A stretch of DNA of 64,000 bases from Bradyrhizobium sp. 138. GTDB taxonomy: Bacteria; Pseudomonadota; Alphaproteobacteria; Rhizobiales; Xanthobacteraceae. Where the stretch lies: contig NZ_JADPKT010000007.1 of the NCBI RefSeq assembly GCF_023074075.1, positions 538,711 through 602,710 of the forward strand, given 5' to 3'. Both the position numbers and the translations under genes were made by a program. A model generated the notes under the pieces. It saw only the letters and a list, made by a program, of their open reading frames with translations, had not been told where the DNA came from and did no database searches. This document shows positions 61,005 to 64,000 of this stretch, piece after piece (within the stretch, counting starts at the first letter, position 1; each line of letters begins with the position of its first letter).

Positions 61005-61829
61005 TCAAAGCCCCATGGCGTTGATCATCTGATCCATGGTGCGCGACGGCTCGGCGCAGCCGGCCTCGCCGACGACCTTGGCGGGCACGCCCGCAACCGT
61101 GACGTTGTGCGGCACGGGCTTGACCACGACCGAGCCGGCGGCGATGCGCGCGCAATGACCGATCTCGATATTGCCGAGGATCTTTGCGCCGGCGCCGATC
61201 AAGACGCCGTGGCGAATCTTCGGGTGGCGATCCTCGTTCTCCTTGCCGGTGCCGCCGAGCGTGACGCCGTGCAGGATCGAGACGTCGTCCTCGATCACTG
61301 CCGTCTCGCCGCAGACGAAGCCGGTGGCGTGGTCGAGGAAGATGCCGCGGCCGATGCGCGCGGCGGGATTGATGTCGGTCTGGAACACCGCGGAGGCGCG
61401 GCTCTGGAGATAATACGCGAAATCCTTGCGGCCCTTCAGATAGAGCCAGTGCGCGAGGCGATGGGTCTGGATCGCGTGAAAGCCCTTGAAGTAGAGCAAG
61501 GGATCGATGAAGCGCGAGGTCGCGGGATCGCGGTCGTAGACGGCAACGAGATCGGCGCGGAAGGCGTTGCCGAGGTCTGGATCGTCGCGCAGCGCCTCAA
61601 TATAGGCCTGGCGCACCAGGTCGCCCGACAGCGCGGAGTGATCGAGCCGCTCGGCGACGCGGTGGACCACCGAATCTTCCAGGCGGCCGTGATGCAGCAC
61701 CGACGAATAGATGAAGGTCGCAAGCTCCGGCTCGCGACGGACGATGTCCTCCGCTTCGCCCCTGATCCGGTCCCAGATCGGATCGAGCGATGCGAGCTTT
61801 CCTCCCGGATTGACCTGATGCACTGCCAT
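61005..61829 (-). CDS. cysE: Serine O-acetyltransferase
   Basis: First step of cysteine synthesis: L-serine plus acetyl-CoA to O-acetylserine. 274 residues. The helical N-terminal domain (~10-150) holds DRDPATSRFIDPLLYFKGFH; the left-handed beta-helix (~150-255) has INPAARIGRGIFLDHATGFV (catalytic Asp/His), VSILHGVTLGGTGK, HPKIRHGVLIGAGAKILGNI and AAGSVVVKPVPHNVTVAGVP. The C-terminus MDQMINAMGL ends in a hydrophobic residue, in line with docking into CysK. Start ATG 61829. Feedback inhibition by cysteine is a family property. Confidence 0.97.
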   Translation of the reverse strand: MAVHQVNPGGKLASLDPIWDRIRGEAEDIVRREPELATFIYSSVLHHGRLEDSVVHRVAERLDHSALSGDLVRQAYIEALRDDPDLGNAFRADLVAVYDRDPATSRFIDPLLYFKGFHAIQTHRLAHWLYLKGRKDFAYYLQSRASAVFQTDINPAARIGRGIFLDHATGFVCGETAVIEDDVSILHGVTLGGTGKENEDRHPKIRHGVLIGAGAKILGNIEIGHCARIAAGSVVVKPVPHNVTVAGVPAKVVGEAGCAEPSRTMDQMINAMGL

Positions 61830-62118
61830 GGATTTGCTCTCTGGGATGCTCTTTCGAATGGGCTCGTTTGATCGGTTCTATAGCATAGTCTAGGCGACAA
61901 AGTCCTGACCGGCTTGCCTGAGAGTGAACAGCACCTTGCCCCGCGAAAGCATGCCAAGACGTTGAAACACAAAGGTTTCTTCCGAGGTCCCCAAGCGGCA
62001 GGTCGGCTCAAAGTGGTCAGAGTTTTGCCAAATTCAAGCCGGGCGGCGTCAAACTATTGGTGAATTCTCTGCCGACCGTTATTGCGGGCATGGTCGGAAA
62101 GCGAGGACGGGAGCAGAT

Positions 62119-63477
62119 TTGAGCATCACCACCGATCAATTGCGCGCGCGCGCCGCGGGCTCCCTTTGGCTGCGCGTGGCGGCGGTGGCCCTGCCCCTTC
62201 TGATGATCGCGCCGGCGTTCTGGAATGGCTACCCGCTGTTGCAATGGGATACCGGCGGCTATCTGGCGCGCTGGTACGAGGGTTATCTCGTCCCCAGCCG
62301 CTCCACGGTGTTCGGCCTCTATCTGCACTATGGCGAGAGTTTTGGTTTCTGGATCAACCTCGCGGTCCAGTCGCTGGCGACGCTGTGGCTGTTGCAGCTC
62401 ACCCTTCGCGTGCTCTCGATGATGCAGACCGTCCGCTTCGTCGCGATCTGCCTCTGCCTGATCCTGTCGACCGCGCTGCCCTGGCTGGCGAGCATGCTGC
62501 TCACCGATATCTTTGCCGGCTTATCGGTACTGTCGCTGTTTCTGCTGGTCGTCGGCGGGCAGCGGACATCGGCGCTCGAAAAGATCTCGCTGTTCGTCTT
62601 CACCGCCTTTGCCGCGGCAACCCACAGCGCCACGCTCGGCGTGCTGCTCGGCCTTTGCGCCGCGGGTTGGATGGTGCGGCCGTTCCTGAAGGAGCGCCTT
62701 CCGCTTGCCGGATTGGCGCAGGCGAGCCTCGCCATTGTCGTGGGCGGCCTGATGCTGGTCTCGGCGAATTATGCGTTGTCCGGTAAATTGGCCTGGACGC
62801 CCGGCGGTTACGGCGTCGCCTTCGGCCGCATGATGCAGGACGGCATCGTCGCGCACTATCTCAACGACCATTGCCCGCGCGAGCGCTACAAGCTCTGCCC
62901 GTATCGCAACGAGTTGCCGGCGAGCGCCGACGAGTTCCTGTGGGGCAAGAGCATGTTCAACACGCTCGGCCGCTTCGATGGGCTGAACGATGAGATGGGC
63001 TACATCGTCGTGCAGTCGCTGAAGGATTATCCGGCCTGGCAGGCCGGCGCGGCGCTGCGGGCGATGAGCCAGCAATTGCTGCATGTCGCCACCGGCGAAG
63101 GCACCAACGGCTGGATCCCGCACACCCGCGGCATCATCGAGCGCTACATCCCCGCACAGGCCGCGCCGATGCGCGCGGCGCGGCAGCAGCACTGGGGCGT
63201 CAATTTCGACACCATCAACTGGCTGCACGTGCCGGTGGCGCTGGCCTCGATGCTGGCGCTGGTCGCGCTGCTTGCGCGCGCGCTCGCTCGGCGCAGGCTC
63301 GACGACCTGACGCTGCTGGCCGCGACCGTGACGCTGGCCCTGCTCGGCAACGCCTTCATCTGCGGCGTGATCTCGGGCCCGCACGACCGCTACGGCGCGC
63401 GGATGGTGTGGGTCGCGACCTTCGTCGTGCTGACGGCGTTGGCGCGGCGGTTTGGGGACGACGTCAAAGCGCAGTGA
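62119..63477 (+). CDS. Polytopic membrane protein, unknown function
   Basis: 452 residues with about 9-10 transmembrane segments: several in the first 210 residues, a large loop (~240-360, rich in charged and aromatic residues, with DDHCPRERYKLCPYRNELP-like Cys pair region) and two or three near the C-terminus. The early motif WDTGGYLARWYEGYLVPSRS resembles the first periplasmic loop of GT-C glycosyltransferases, but no clear D-x-D or family signature supports that. Start is TTG 62119 after GGGAGCAGA. No partner genes nearby. Confidence 0.72.
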   Translation: MSITTDQLRARAAGSLWLRVAAVALPLLMIAPAFWNGYPLLQWDTGGYLARWYEGYLVPSRSTVFGLYLHYGESFGFWINLAVQSLATLWLLQLTLRVLSMMQTVRFVAICLCLILSTALPWLASMLLTDIFAGLSVLSLFLLVVGGQRTSALEKISLFVFTAFAAATHSATLGVLLGLCAAGWMVRPFLKERLPLAGLAQASLAIVVGGLMLVSANYALSGKLAWTPGGYGVAFGRMMQDGIVAHYLNDHCPRERYKLCPYRNELPASADEFLWGKSMFNTLGRFDGLNDEMGYIVVQSLKDYPAWQAGAALRAMSQQLLHVATGEGTNGWIPHTRGIIERYIPAQAAPMRAARQQHWGVNFDTINWLHVPVALASMLALVALLARALARRRLDDLTLLAATVTLALLGNAFICGVISGPHDRYGARMVWVATFVVLTALARRFGDDVKAQ

Positions 63478-63685
63478 GATTGGGAAGCGAACCACCATCA
63501 GAACGTCGCGCTTCGCGACGCTCCCCGCGCTGGCAAGCAAGCGAACCCGCCGCTCCTTGCGCTGCTGCGACCTGTATGATCGAAGGACTATCGCATCCGT
63601 AGCGAGGATGCGTTCGAGGCCGTGAACTCCTGTGAGGCCGTGAACCCCTGTCTGCGCAGCGCCCGCTCCTGAAAAGCGACGTGGA
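63478..63685. other. Short intergenic region with inverted GC-rich pieces
   Basis: CGTCGCGCTTCGCGACG near 63502 is a perfect 7-bp hairpin (CGTCGCG-CTT-CGCGACG) 26 bases after the stop at 63477 but without a T-run; it may be a weak terminator or repeat piece. Nothing else recognised. Confidence 0.4.
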
Positions 63686-64000
63686 TCACCCTTGTTCCGA
63701 AGGCAGACTAAACTGAAACACGGCCCCCCGTGGTTCATTCGCGCCGGTCCAAAGTCGTCCGCCGTGCGCCTCGATGATCGATTGGCAAATCGACAAGCCC
63801 AGGCCGGTCCCGTCCGGCTTGGTGGTGTAGAAGGGCTCGAACAGGCGATCAACGATTGCCACGTCAAGTCCAGGTCCGGTATCCCGTACGGCGACAACAA
63901 CGAGATTTGAGGCATCTGCAGCCGTGCTGATCCGCAGCTCCCGTCCGCCAACGTCGAGGCAGTTCATTGCCTCGATCGCGTTGAGGATCAAATTGAGAAC
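63686..64000 (-). CDS. Histidine kinase, C-terminal ATPase domain only
   Basis: The gene enters from the right edge; about 104 codons are visible. They cover the HATPase region: N-box LILNAIEAMN, G1 VRDTGPGLD, F-box FEPFYTTKPDGTGLGLSI and end FQFSLPSEQG. The pattern (YTTKPDGTGLGLSICQSIIE) is that of FixL/DctB-type sensor kinases. Sensor and dimerisation domains lie beyond the window, so signal and partner are unknown. Confidence 0.9.
   Translation of the reverse strand, partial: VLNLILNAIEAMNCLDVGGRELRISTAADASNLVVVAVRDTGPGLDVAIVDRLFEPFYTTKPDGTGLGLSICQSIIEAHGGRLWTGANEPRGAVFQFSLPSEQG

Overview
The window looks like chromosomal DNA of a Bradyrhizobium-type alphaproteobacterium (Hyphomicrobiales). 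Signs are the high GC, CtrA-type boxes (TTAA-N7-TTAAC), the gene families present (DUF2336, DUF3126, PAS_5, short PilZ proteins, transglutaminase-like cysteine peptidase) and intergenic palindromic repeats of kinds I recall from Bradyrhizobium. This is judged from sequence alone. I saw no tRNA, rRNA, transposase, prophage or CRISPR array.

Layout. 1-16 kb is mostly housekeeping: a DUF2336 gene cut by the left edge, a lytic transglycosylase behind a CtrA box, folE-hisI, an IscU/SufU-like scaffold, a ClpP-fold exported protein, yidD, an amino-acid permease pair, an exported alpha/beta hydrolase, an MFS exporter, thrS, a one-domain HigA-like protein, a nitroreductase and a Tat-exported serine hydrolase. 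16-24 kb holds a PAS-GGDEF-EAL protein, a roughly 780-bp block of structured repeats, a patatin phospholipase, a CBS protein and a rhomboid protease. 24-37 kb carries PAS_5, DJ-1-like, GNAT, DEAD-box helicase, cupin, VOC, DUF5680, zinc dehydrogenase, methyltransferase, two MFS and PilZ genes. 37-42 kb has a BTLCP peptidase behind two perfect inverted repeats, a FAD-Rieske oxidoreductase and a CYTH-CHAD protein.

42-47.5 kb is the clearest functional unit. A GntR/FCD regulator is divergent from a five-gene operon: polyamine-type ABC transporter (ATPase, Tat-exported binding protein, two permeases) and an Asp/Glu/hydantoin racemase. A near-perfect sigma-54 promoter precedes the operon and a 29-bp inverted-repeat site lies by the regulator. 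I infer nitrogen-controlled uptake and racemisation of a hydantoin- or amino-acid-like compound.

48-60 kb is more accessory: small exported proteins, a candidate small RNA with a CRP-like site and a strong terminator, an Rmf/CrpP-like peptide, a sensor without output domain, a gamma carbonic anhydrase, then a tandem array of three secreted caspase-like (C14) genes, the third truncated, followed by a decayed Phd-type antitoxin remnant. A two-gene redox operon next to a frameshifted LysR gene follows. The window ends with DUF3126, cysE, a polytopic membrane protein and the C-terminal end of a histidine kinase cut by the right edge.
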